Below, in pieces: positions 8,788-18,224 of a stretch of 20,219 nt of DNA (positions are counted from its first letter, which is position 1; each line of letters starts with the position of its first letter). This stretch comes from Nemertoderma westbladi (lineage: Eukaryota > Xenacoelomorpha > Nemertodermatida > Nemertodermatidae). Under the pieces are notes generated by a model, which ran no database searches, was not told the DNA's origin, and saw only the letters and a program-made list of their open reading frames with translations. Made by a program: the position numbers and the translations under genes. Location: assembly GCA_032718475.1 (NCBI GenBank), contig JAUCBJ010004617.1, positions 1 through 20,219 on the forward strand, given 5' to 3'.

Positions 8788-10580
8788 CAGACAAAATTCA
8801 GAAGTGCCGAAATGACCTCTATAAGGCGCAGAAAGAGTCCCGATTCAAACAGACTACAGCGGCCAAGAATACAGTTAAGGCTGCATCTAGGTCCCTGAAC
8901 AGGCAGTACTCTGTTAATTTACAGGAGCTAATAAACCAACAGGTTGATGCCATCAATGATGCTGACGACAGCAGGCAATCATCCCAGGCATGGAAATCGA
9001 TAAACTTGCTGATTGGGCGGAATATCCAACCAACCACCAAGATTAAGGCAGTATCACCAGCTGATCGCCACAATAGTTTGAAGGCCCACTTTGAAAGGCT
9101 CCTCAATAATGACAGGTATTGCCTGATAACTTTATAGAAGTCAAAGTGTGAGTCTGTACTCCCGGGTATTCCCATTGGCGATATCTTCTTTGCTGAAGTG
9201 AAGGCTGCTGCAAAGAGCATTAAGACCAATCGTGCCAGTGGAGTAGATGGTGACCCCCTGAGGTCTTTAAAATGCCTGAGTGTTTGGTGCTCATTTATCA
9301 TAGTAGACTTGTACAGAACGACAAGAGTCCCACATGAAATTAAAACAAATAAGTTGGTGCCAGTTCCCAAGAAGGTCAACCTAACACTCTATGGTTTTTT
9401 TTCGTGGTATTTCATCAACCTCGATTGCTGCAAAGCTAGACAAATATAAATAAATATATTAAATCGCATCAGGGATCCCATTGAGAGACTGCTCCATGGA
9501 AATCAGAATGAGTTCAGTAAAGGTCCCATGGACAATGAAGCCCATTTTGGCACTTAGAAGGATAATTGATGAGTTATCAAAAAAGAAAGGTAGACATCTG
9601 GCTGCTATCTTTGTTGACTTCTTCAAGGCCTTTGATTCAGTCTCTCGTTCACATATGTTGAGCATACTTTCATTATATGGGATTACTGATGAAATTATTG
9701 CAGCAATCAGATCAGTATACGATGGTTCGACAACATTTTGTGTCTACTGTTGATAGTGACACAGATCCATTCTAAGGGAGTCCTTCAGGGTGATACACTT
9801 GCACCATTTTTGTTCATAATTGTGGTGGACTATGTTCTACGCATGTCCTTTAATCATCATAATGATGAGGGGGTGATGGTAACTCCACCTACTGGCTCAA
9901 GAAGTCGAGGAAATCCTGCCAAGTACCTAACTGATCTAGACTTTGCTGATGTCTTAGGAGTACTCTCAGAATCACTAGAGGGAGCCAAACGGCTCCTCAG
10001 CTCATTAGAACATGCTGCTTCTAGTGTTGGTCTTTTTATTAACTCCAGAAAGACCACAATTTTGACAGTTAACTTTGAAAGCCCTCAGCAAGTCTCTGAC
10101 CGGATGAGCATAAGCTGAAAGGATTGTATGCTTGAGCATGTGGACGACTTCTGTTACCTGGGATCATGGATCCGGAAGTCAGGTGAGGACCTTCGAATAT
10201 GTAACGGAAAGGCATGGGCAGCTTTGAAAAGGCTTTCCAGGATTTGGAAGTCACACAGAATTCATCGGAAACTTAAGGTCTGATTATTTAGAGCAGCAGG
10301 AGTTCCAGTACTCCTCTATGGGAGTCCATGCTGGGCTCTAACTGCTGAGGACACCAAATCTCTGGATGGCACATTCACAAGAATTCTACGCCGGGTTCAT
10401 TGTGTCAAGTTCAATGCACACATCTCCAACCAGACACTATATAACATTGGAGGTGTCTCATTGGTTCCCCCAAGCTTGATACTAGAACAAAGCCGCCTCC
10501 GCGTTGCAGGAAATTGTTTTCGCCGTGAGGACCAGCCAGTGCTTTGGCAGCTCCATGGAGAAAGTAAGCATGGTGGACAG

Positions 10581-10663
10581 CCCATGACTATTCTATCGCG
10601 AAATGCCTCCTCCTAAAGGATACTGGCCTTGGAGAGGCGGATAATTTCGCGAAAGTCATGGGG
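10581..10663. repeat. Imperfect inverted repeat in LINE 3' end
   Basis: CCCATGACT...CGCGAAAT...GCCTC at 10581-10609 is matched by the complement of GAGGC...ATTTCGCG...AGTCATGGG at 10634-10663. The right arm is normal LINE coding sequence (NFAKVMG). The left arm lies exactly at a frame break, so it may be a templated inversion copy rather than an original part of the LINE. Confidence 0.5.
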
Positions 10664-10708
10664 GATAGGGAGTTGTGGCGGTGCAACTTGATTGATAAGC
10701 CGGCATAG

Positions 10709-10997
10709 CATTCTTAATGCAGGCTGCATTGGGCTTGCCAATTGTGGATTGCATGGTGGTGACCAAATATTTTTGTTCAGCCGGCATAGTATCTCAATGT
10801 TCAGTTTCAATGCAGCAGGCCGATTATAGTACTGTAGTTAATTTGTACAGACGGTACTTTGCCCAATGTTTTGTTTTTCGTTATTAGGCTGCTTTGTAAT
10901 TTATTTCAACAACAATATTGATACTGTAGCAATGGATTTGTCCATTATTGCCAGCTCTCGCTGGAAAACTTGTCCGTTATCATAATGTTACACCTAC
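10709..10997. other. LINE 3' flank and intron, no gene seen
   Basis: This probably starts as the LINE 3' untranslated region, although no tail or tail repeat marks its end. CCGGCATAG occurs at the LINE stop and again near 10780, as a short internal duplication. Nothing else is recognised before the host exon's donor. Confidence 0.4.
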
Positions 10998-11162
10998 CTC
11001 ATCCCATTGGCCGCTAACAATGCAGGGGCCGTTCGTTGAGGTATTGAAATGAGCATCAGTGGTTTGTTCTACGCACTGCCCTAGTTGCGTTGTAGTAATT
11101 CCTTTTTTGTCCAACAGCTTTAGTACATGATCGCTTACGGATGCGTTCACCGTTTTAAATAT
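10998..11162 (-). CDS. Internal exon of host gene, 55 codons
   Basis: On the minus strand a pyrimidine-rich acceptor, TTTGCAATATGTTTCAG, precedes the exon and GAG|GTAGGT is a strong donor after it. The exon is 165 bp, phase 0 at both ends, and has no ATG, so it is an internal exon. It reads IFKTVNASVSDHVLKLLDKK at the start and GPCIVSGQWDE at the end. A helix (SDHVLKLLDKKG) is followed by a cysteine-containing middle and a beta-strand-like CIVSG. Joined to the next exon it gives SGQWDEVNEARELIVDLLSK, a strand, turn and long helix. Such an ending is common in KH-like RNA-binding folds (as in RBM43- or DTX3L-like proteins), but this is a weak inference. The next exon downstream is at 2528, across an intron full of transposons. 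Upstream exons are not found in this window. Confidence 0.75.
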
Positions 11163-12008
11163 CTGAAACATATTGCAAAGTAAATTTATTCGGCCATTAG
11201 GCCAGGGAAAGTAGACAGAAAGGCACGACGCTGTCAAATATAAAAACTGACATCAGAAATGAAATAAACCAACAAGAAAAAACTTTTTAGAAATAAATTT
11301 TTTAGCAAGATAATGTACTTTCTAATTTTCTAATGTTCGACGGACAGACTGTCTGTCAAACGGACAGACAGCCATATCTCGAGAAGTAAAGGGTCAATTT
11401 ATATTCGGTTTTCAGATTTGAAATCATCATAAAACCTGATCTGGTTAAAATCGAAAATCAAAATTGTGAAATTTCAATTTGGAACCTAAATTGCAAATGG
11501 GAATTACTAAATTAAATATTATTATATTTTTACTGAATTTAATATATTTAGGTCTACATTTAATGTTCAGGAACACACAAACCCTCCACCAAACATTTAT
11601 TTTTAAGAAAATATAAATTGAAAATTGATGTTAAATTTGGTCAGTTATACATTTTGTGATTATTTATCTAGGTTATGTGTTTTAATGGAGGTTGGAAGAA
11701 GCAGCATAGCTTTCTTTATTCCCTATTGCCCACGCGCTTACATTGGGTAATGCATACATGCTGCTACCTAAATAAAATGTTATTATTCCAAAATTGTAAC
11801 ATTAGGCTACTCAACGCCGTTAGTACAGTATTAACTACGAGTTGTTATTTAGCACTTTACAACCTTTGTAAAAGCTTTTGCGTAATTAGCCGGTTATTAT
11901 CCCCGTAAAGTACTCTGTGGTTGGTTTACCAGGGATAAAAAGGCCGTGTCCTTGCTGTACTGGTGTTTTGGAGGACATAAAAGCCATTTCTTCTGTATTT
12001 GTACTTTA
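11163..12008. other. Non-coding stretch, probably intron
   Basis: This is AT-rich DNA with no recognised gene. A perfect odd palindrome GACAGACTGTCTGTC at 11343-11357 is followed by a further GGACAGACA near 11362. The 77-residue frame at 11675-11908 has no recognisable motif and looks like chance. The stretch ends with the TA dinucleotide (12007-12008) that flanks the next element. Confidence 0.5.
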
Positions 12009-12066
12009 CAGTCCCAATCCCAATAAACATTAACTTTGTCGTTTTGGCGGCCAAAATGACCAAAAT
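12009..12066 (+). repeat. Left terminal inverted repeat
   Basis: It pairs with about 14045-14102, with three mismatches over 58 bases. It starts directly after TA. Confidence 0.8.
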
Positions 12067-12349
12067 CACCAAAAAAATGTAGTGTATTCCTATGGGCTAC
12101 TTGGTCGTTTTGGCGAAGCGATTTAACTCGAATCAGCTCAATCCAGACAGTCTGTCTCCTTGGCCATCCATTTGGTGGATCTGACTAAATGTCGGCTCGC
12201 TTTCATTTTTATTATTGACAGATTGTTAACTTACCCGGCGCTGAGCCTTGCAGTACTGGGGTCCGCCCACTGAGGCATTGATAGAGTATACAGTCTTATA
12301 AAAGGAGTTGAAAGGGGCTTCGTTAAAGGAGGAGTATGTATAATAATCT

Positions 12350-12460
12350 GAACGTCCCGAAATTAATTTATGGACGTCCCGAAATTAACTATATGGACGT
12401 CCCGAAATTAACTTATGGACGTCCCGAAATTAATTTATGGACGTCCCGAAATTAATCTAT
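12350..12460. repeat. 22-bp palindromic satellite, five copies plus inverted copies
   Basis: The unit is GGACGTCCCGAAATTAATT plus AT, with copies starting at 12350, 12372, 12395, 12417 and 12439. It contains the palindromes GGACGTCC and AATTAATT. Inverted versions of the same unit follow at about 12494-12543, so the cluster can fold on itself. It lies inside the TA-flanked element. Confidence 0.85.
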
Positions 12461-12606
12461 CAACCAATCAGAATCGTAATGAAATAACTAATTAATGGAC
12501 GTCCATAAATTAATTTCGGGATGTTAATTTCGGAAATTAATTTCAATAATATTTTTTTAATAATAAAAATTTTTTTTAATATTTTTTTACAATGTATAAT
12601 TCGTGG

Positions 12607-13026
12607 ACACTGCGGGGTGACTACAAAACAAAGACCCCATTATAAAGACCTGCATCATCTTGTTACATGTGTTAACTTTCGTTAATTGTTTTGAATCCCC
12701 CGTCACGCCTCTGTAACTTGCTTCTTTACTAACCCGCTCCTTTAAATAGCAATGGTACATAACGCTCATTGTGACCTGTACAAAACAAAGAGGTAAAGTC
12801 GTGTTACGTCCCAAAGAGCGTTAGGTTCCAAAGAGCTTTAGGTCCCATTGCCAGAGAGCGTGAGGTCACATTGCCATTTAAAGGAGCAGGTTAGTAAAGA
12901 AGCAAGTTACAGAGGCGTGTTGGGGAACCAAAACAATAAACGAAAGTTAACACATGTGTTTTGTATTTGTACAGGTCTTTATTATTTGGGTCGTTGGTCT
13001 TTGTTTTGTAGTCACCCGACACTGCG
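12607..13026. repeat. Fold-back element with about 165-bp arms
   Basis: The left arm, about 12607-12768, is the complement of about 12854-13026, with small gaps. Both arms contain GGTGACTACAAAACAAAGAC, TGTTAACTTTCGTTAATTG and GCCTCTGTAACTTGCTTC in left-arm sense. The spacer carries three AAAGAGCGTTAGGT-like repeats (about 12810-12840). The right arm includes AAAGGAGCAGGTTA, TTACAGAGGCG and AACCAAAACAATAAACG. These three strings are also the core of the 68-bp satellite at 17638-18224. The open frames at 12587-12814 and 12848-13084 lie in the arms and are not genes. Confidence 0.8.
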
Positions 13027-14044
13027 GTGTTGCGTGGGGGCCACCAATCCACCCACACTCAACTCCCAACCTCCTGGACACTAGGATACTGAGTGAAAGC
13101 GTCTGAAACTACTACAGGAACTCCATGACAGACTATGGGCTAGCGACTAGGGACTGGCGCCCTTGAACATGTAAACTGTAGTACCTACTGTACCACCTAC
13201 CCTACCTTAAAGTGATCTGTGGGACCAGCCCATTATTAGTGAGGTCGGCATTTCTCTTTATCCTGCCGCTCTCTTTGTATTACAATAGCATACAGCTAAC
13301 CAATGACAATGGTCTACCCCCAGTGCGGGAAAGACAAGCTGGCTACCATTGAAATTAATAGGGGAAGGATAATATGGTGTGTTCGTGTTCCCATCCTAAT
13401 GTCTGTCGTCTTGGCTCAGCTAAGCTTAAACAGAGCCACAGCCTACAATAGAGCTTTACCTAAATACACTTCCAGTGAGCCAAGCAGTAGTAGTGGCGGG
13501 TTAGCTCCAAAATGCCCATGTAGGATTTCTTCGAAAAAGGACCAATTGGTTGAGTTACGAGTTACAGTGAAAAAGTATTCATGATTAGATTTTGCTTTGA
13601 ACAGGAGAAACAGATGGAATATATAGGTCATCTAATTAATTGTTTAAAGATTAGCAAACAATACAGCGTAATTGAATTGATGAAATCCATAAATAAAACG
13701 TGTATACAAAATGTAAAATAGGGATGCAAAATATAAATTTCTGAGCTACGAAAGGGAAATTGGATACTGTACAACTTGTCTGGATACAAGCGGTCCGTTT
13801 ACCTTACAAAATGAAAAATAAACGTGCAAAATATAAACCAGTAGTGTCCTACTCGAACGGAACGGAACTGTCCGGGGGGGGGGGGGGGGGGGGGTTGGAG
13901 AAGGAATGTCCGGAAATCGAAGCCGTTTTCTATCTGCCAACATCCTGGGCTTTACTTACACTCAGCCTCTATTCACTGGCTGTGATTGACAAGCCAACTT
14001 GCCTCAGAAGTTCCTTTCATGAATGCCGCAATTTATATTTGGCC
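13027..14044. other. Interior of the TA-flanked element, no gene recognised
   Basis: The longest open frame is 13303-13584 (93 codons). Its product has a run of serines (SEPSSSSGG) but no domain I recognise, and there is no supporting splice or poly(A) signal. A run of 21 G residues lies at 13874-13894. A partial duplication of an AAATAAACGTG...GCAAAATATAAA segment is seen near 13694-13738 and 13815-13838. Confidence 0.4.
13874..13894 (+). repeat. G21 homopolymer
   Basis: A run of 21 guanines, flanked by TCC and TTGG. It creates an artificial glycine or proline run in overlapping open frames. The length may be inexact in the assembly. Confidence 0.9.
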
Positions 14045-14102
14045 ATTTTGGTCGTTTTGGCCGCCAAAATGACCAAGTTAATGTTTATTGGGATTGGGAC
14101 TG
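14045..14102 (-). repeat. Right terminal inverted repeat
   Basis: This is the complement of 12009-12066 with three mismatches. It ends GGGATTGGGACTG, directly before TA. Confidence 0.8.
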
Positions 14103-14104
14103 TA

Positions 14105-16960
14105 GAGGACATAATCTGTAATTTCGTGACGTAAAAGCTCGATACTCTTGAAAACAGTGTCGCTACCATGACGACGGCTAACGGCTGATATTGCCACGTT
14201 GCCCCATAGCCCTGCTTTCTGTATCTGCCAATAGGATTTGAGTTGGTTTTGATTTTGACCTATCACAGATCTACTGAACTGAATTTCCTATCTGTATGCT
14301 CATTCTCTGTGGTGGGTGAGATCTTTGTAGAATAAGGGTAGCTGGTATTCTTATAGTTATTCTTATCAGTTTTTAGTGTTGTTGGTGATTCTAAGCCAGG
14401 AAGAACGGCTTTAGCCCTACACTAGTAGGCTTAATTATAAGGACATATATCCGTTATCTGCATTTATCACAACATAACATACCATACCTAATCAAACAAC
14501 CTGTGCATACTTTATATTGTTATACTGCTATTTACTGTCAGTTCTTCATAATATGGTTGATGAATTATTATATTTGGAATAACGATAAATAACCCCGAAA
14601 CCCAATATTCTTGATATACCGAAGGTAAGAGAGAAGGGTTACATATAACAATTGTGACTTATGTTAAAGTGGTTTGAAGTGAATCTAATGTTATTTGATA
14701 GACCCTACATGATTCGGTCCGTGTTCCTTTTATATGTGACTAAAATCAGTGAAGATCGGCAGATTAGTGTGCAGTATTGTGCAGCATTGTGTATGAGTGA
14801 GACTGATAACGAAGCATTTCCTAAAGAATGCGCCATATATGTGAATTGTAACTAAGCCATATCGTTGTGAGTAGTTTAAGTCATAACTCTGTTTATATAG
14901 ATAGAGCGCCACGTCCTAAAGGAACTGTTAATATTCCCCGAAGGTGAATAATATTGTCAGAGATTACATAATACTGTCAGTCGAATAATACATTAGGCTT
15001 ACATAGCAATAAAATTAAGCCGTCGAACCCAATCTCCCGGGTATATCCAGCGGGTGAATGATCGCGCACAGATTGGTTTCGACTAGTGTAGTGAATCAAA
15101 TACTTGTCATAGGCTAAAAGTGATTTATTATCTAGAAGACATCATAATTTGGCGGGTTAAACTGCCAAAGGTCTAAAAGCGCGAACAACCTTAGCGGACA
15201 TTACAGCATTGTATTGGCCTGTACATTATGCGGCCAGACAGCCACGATCTACCACCTCCTACATTGTTTAAATAACAAAAGAACTCTCTCGCAATGGCCC
15301 AACACATAACTTTTTAATTATTAATTCAATGGTATATGATCGTATTATTATTTTATTTCATTGTTTATTGTGTATATAATTATTTAATCAGTTTTTATCC
15401 TGCTAAACTCGGCGCAATTAAATATTAACATTGGTCTGTACATTTAGTATTGTATTGGTGTATTATTATTTATGTAATGTCCCGACGGAATGACTGTAAA
15501 GTCACGCCGTCGTGGTTACCACATAGACAATAATTGGTATTTATTGGGGATTACCGGACAGCCAGATAGGCCTACTGCATTACCTACCGGTAGCTACAGT
15601 ACAGGCCACCAGAAAAAGCAGATTTCATCCAATGTGATCACATGTGAACACATTTGTTCAAGTCATCTGATTGGCAGGTTATGGCGAGTTATCTTCTAGA
15701 TCACACAGCAGGAGGCTAACTTGGGGGGACCGGCAAAGGCTTTGTGTATGTATGTCTGATATCAGGTAGATGAGAGAGCCCCCAGGGCGTAACATTGCGG
15801 ACATGGGCTGTATTGGTAGAGAGAGAACTACATCGGATGGGTATATGGATGGAGGAGCCTAGACCATTGAATGATTAATTTAGTCCAGGGAGATGTCGCG
15901 CCATTAGTCTGACACCGAGAGGGCACAGAGAAACACCAGGAGATGCCTTAACATCACTAACTATAGGCCTGCCTACTAGACACTATTAACCGCACACTAT
16001 AAAGGTAAACAATATCCTTATCGCATTTCCAGCTGCAGTGAGTGACAGTTCGCGGAAAACTACAGAGAGTTTCCAGATTACTAAGCGTTTCAAAAGTATT
16101 CAATTGTATCCTTTGGAGAAAAAATTTTGGTTGTTGCCAATTCAATTATGTTCAATTATGTTCAATTGTCCCATTCAACAACATTACATTACACTGGTAC
16201 ACATTTGATAAAATGTGTTCACAATTGTACAAATCTGCGTTTTCTGGTGGCCTGTACTGTATAACCAGTAGCTTTAAACTATTAACATGGCACCAAACGC
16301 CACCATAAATATAAGCTAACTTATTTATAACATAATTAATGTCACTTTTACATTTATTTATACAACAACTAATTTACTTTGTGCTGTTTCTATCACTTAT
16401 AATATATATAGGCCTACAATCATTTCGTAATGTTACAATTTTGGAATAAAACTACTGTAGATATATATTCTGATACTCGTGGCTTTATTTTCACTAACTC
16501 ACTACGTTCGTTAGTGTAACAAAGCACTCGGATCATCACAATGTAAAGTGCTACTTTACACACAAGTATATAAATACAGTAGTTAATATAACTATTTTCA
16601 ATTATATTAGTAAATGTCAAAACGAATATACAATTATTAGACTTTAAATACATATTGCATCATACTGTATGATGATTTTCGTGAACTTGTTGTTTATTAT
16701 TGTTTTGATATTATTGTTTTATTTGTTTTAATTCTGGGAGTAGATAATTATTCAATGTTAAGGTTCCATGTGATCTTGGAGTTCATACGAGCCTGAAAAG
16801 AGGTTTGAAATAGTTATTGGTTTAAACTGAAATATACTGTATACTGAGATAAGATGAATAAATATCTTATCTTATCTATCTTACTGATATACTGTAGTCA
16901 GTTAAAGAAAATAATGACGTAATGAAAGAATGTTTTTTCCCAATTTTAACACGTTAGCTC
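14105..16960. other. Long non-coding stretch
   Basis: No exon, repeat array or RNA gene is recognised. Minor items: a hairpin CGACGG..TGACT/AGTCA..CCGTCG at 15483-15512; three TTCAATTATG-like copies at 16138-16170; TAGGCCTA palindromes at 15567 and 16409; and a TATCTTATCTTATCTATCTTA run near 16863. The short open frames (14078-14266, 14661-14855, 15490-15699, 16042-16308) show no motif and lack convincing splice borders. The sequence 14105-14280 is richer in GC than its surroundings and could be part of an unidentified dispersed repeat. Confidence 0.45.
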
Positions 16961-16967
16961 CGAATTA

Positions 16968-17130
16968 TGCACCGGTGGTGCATATGACTTATGAAACTTT
17001 GTAGTGCAGAGCTATTTCGGCATAAAGTTGAGCATCGGTGCTCAAATACATTAGCCATTGTAATATTCGGTATCTGTGACATCTATAGGATTCATAATAT
17101 GTATTTTTTCGATTTGTGCACCGGTGGTGC
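16968..17130. repeat. Cluster of ACCGGT-type palindromes
   Basis: GCACCGGTGGTGC occurs exactly at 16969-16981 and 17118-17130. A related GAGCATCGGTGCTC lies between them at 17030-17043. All three can form short hairpins. No flanking similarity beyond a few bases was seen. Confidence 0.6.
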
Positions 17131-17225
17131 TCAATATTTTGCACTTATGTGTAGGCCTACTGAAAGTTGCCTTTCTCTACACAATTTTCCTGTTACCATG
17201 TTCTTCTGAATGTTGGTAAATAAAT

Positions 17226-17345
17226 GCAGTGATTTTTTATGTCCTTTTATTTGACTTTTTTTGTCCTCCTTTTTTTACGAATTGTGCATAATGACTTTTG
17301 TTGTCCTTTTAATGACTTTTATTGTCCTTTTAATGACTTTTTATG
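17226..17345. repeat. Short ATGACTTTT/TTGTCCTTTT repeats
   Basis: A 21-bp unit, ATGACTTTTATTGTCCTTTT plus A, starts at 17291, 17312 and 17333. Looser T-rich versions precede it from 17231. The open frame across it (17261-17500) is a consequence of the repeats. Confidence 0.7.
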
Positions 17346-17363
17346 TATGTATTTCTTCAAACT

Positions 17364-17603
17364 GTCAGACTGCTGATTTCTGGACTGTCAGACAGTTGAT
17401 TTCAACATGCCTATGCCAAAACATTCAAAATTTGTTGATTTCTGGTCTGTCGGACAGTTGGTTTCACTATGCCTGTGCCAAAACATTCCATGATTTATAG
17501 ACTATGAGATAGAATTCCATATGCGCCTGTGGTAAAAGACTCTAAATTTAATAGTTTGTGGTTGTTGTCGATAATCGATTACCACATGACGTAGCAAAAC
17601 ACT
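17364..17603. repeat. Degenerate 62-bp tandem array
   Basis: ATGCCTATGCCAAAACATTC at 17407-17426 returns as ATGCCTGTGCCAAAACATTC at 17469-17488. Both follow CTGATTTCTGGACTGTC-like sequence with a GACAGTT. Weaker copies end at about 17542 (ATGCGCCTGTGGTAAAAGAC) and about 17603 (ATGACGTAGCAAAACACTC). The 68-bp satellite starts 35 bases later, so the two arrays are neighbours and may share an origin. Confidence 0.65.
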
Positions 17604-17637
17604 CATTTTATAGCCAAAAACAATTACCAATTGATGG

Positions 17638-18224
17638 AAAGGAGCAGGTTAAGGCCGGAGTTTCTAACCAAAACAATAAACAGTCACTTTACCAAATCAG
17701 GGAAAGGAGCAGGTTACAGAGGCGGGATTTTCTAACCAAAACAATAAACGATCATTTAACTAATTGAGGGAAAGGAGCAGGTTACAGAGACGGGATTTTC
17801 TAACCAAAACAATAAACGATAGCATTGCCAATTCAGAGAAAGGAGCAGGTTACAGATGCGGGATTTTCTAACCATAACAATAAACAGTCACTTTACCAAA
17901 TCAGGGAAAGGAGCAGGTTACAGAGACGGGATTTTCTAACCAAAACAATAAACGATAACATTACCAATTGAGAGAAAGGAGCAGGTTAAAGAGGCGGGAT
18001 TTCCTAACCAAAACAACAAACGATCACTTAATTAATTGAGGGAAAGGGGCAGGTTACAGAGGCGGGATTTTCTAACCAAAACAATAAACAGTCACTTTAC
18101 AAAATGAATGAAAGGTGCAGGTTACAGAGGCGGGCCTTTCTAACCAAAACAATAAACGGTCACTTTACTAAATCAGGCAAAGGAGCAGGTTACAGATGAG
18201 GCGGGATTTTTCTAACCAAAACAA
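17638..18224. repeat. 68-bp satellite, about nine copies
   Basis: Units start AAAGGAGCAGGTTA at 17638, 17703, 17771, 17839, 17907, 17975, 18043, 18111 and 18179. The steps are 68 bp after a first step of 65. Each unit then has CAGAGGCGGGATTTTCTAAC, CAAAACAATAAACG and a variable CACTTTACCAAATCAGGG end. Alternate units differ: some end AACAGTCACTTTACCAAATC and others AACGATAACATTACCAATTG, which hints at a dimeric higher-order pattern. The core also occurs in the fold-back at 12607-13026. The open frame at 17558-17767 overlaps it by chance. Confidence 0.92.

Larger units (their letters stand above)
8783..10708 (+). pseudogene. Decayed LINE reverse transcriptase
   Basis: This is a non-LTR retrotransposon relic of the kind often annotated as craniofacial development protein 2-like or endonuclease-reverse transcriptase in invertebrate genomes. 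Recognisable blocks in order: linker helix from TDKIQKCRNDLYK; NRASGVDGDPL near 9228; LVPVPKK near 9355; RGIS-like and NRIRDPIE near 9400-9485; FVDFFKAFDSVSR near 9611-9650; GVLQGDTLAPFLF near 9777-9815; LDFADVLGVLS near 9938; FCYLGSWIRKSG near 10150; VLLYGSPCWALT near 10306-10340; LRVAGNCFRRED near 10500-10530; and a tail LLKDTGLGEADNF ending at TAG 10706-10708. Damage: TAG at 9135, frameshifts near 9390, 9490 and 9750, TGA at 10116 and 10281, and a shift near 10600. The catalytic FADD box has become FADV. No poly(A) tail is identified. Confidence 0.85.
12009..14102. mobile_element. Tc1/mariner-type TIR element, 2,094 bp, no transposase
   Basis: The left end CAGTCCCAATCCCAATAA and the inverted right end match over about 58 bp with three mismatches. 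Both ends contain a palindromic TTTTGGCGGCCAAAA. TA flanks each end (12007-12008 and 14103-14104). TA duplication with CAGT termini is the hallmark of Tc1/mariner elements. No DD34D/E transposase frame is seen, so this would be non-autonomous, enlarged by a 22-bp satellite and a fold-back inside it. Alternatively two short elements of one family may sit in opposite orientation 2 kb apart. The paired TA at both outer ends favours one unit. Confidence 0.7.

Noticed and set aside
8694-9137. A gene starting in the 3' LTR
   Set aside because: The first 30 codons are LTR sequence. The remainder is the decayed LINE linker region, read in frame by chance.
12587-13084. Two small genes with similar KEQVSKEASYRGV products on opposite strands
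   Set aside because: The similarity comes from the inverted arms of a fold-back element; both frames are short and have no domain.
13303-13584. 93-codon gene
   Set aside because: No recognisable domain, no splice or poly(A) support, and its location inside a transposable element. Kept only as a possible frame.
13746-13943. Proline-rich protein
   Set aside because: The proline run is the complement of a 21-base G homopolymer.
14661-14855. Small exon with cysteines near 14740-14850
   Set aside because: No convincing acceptor and donor at matching phase, and no motif.
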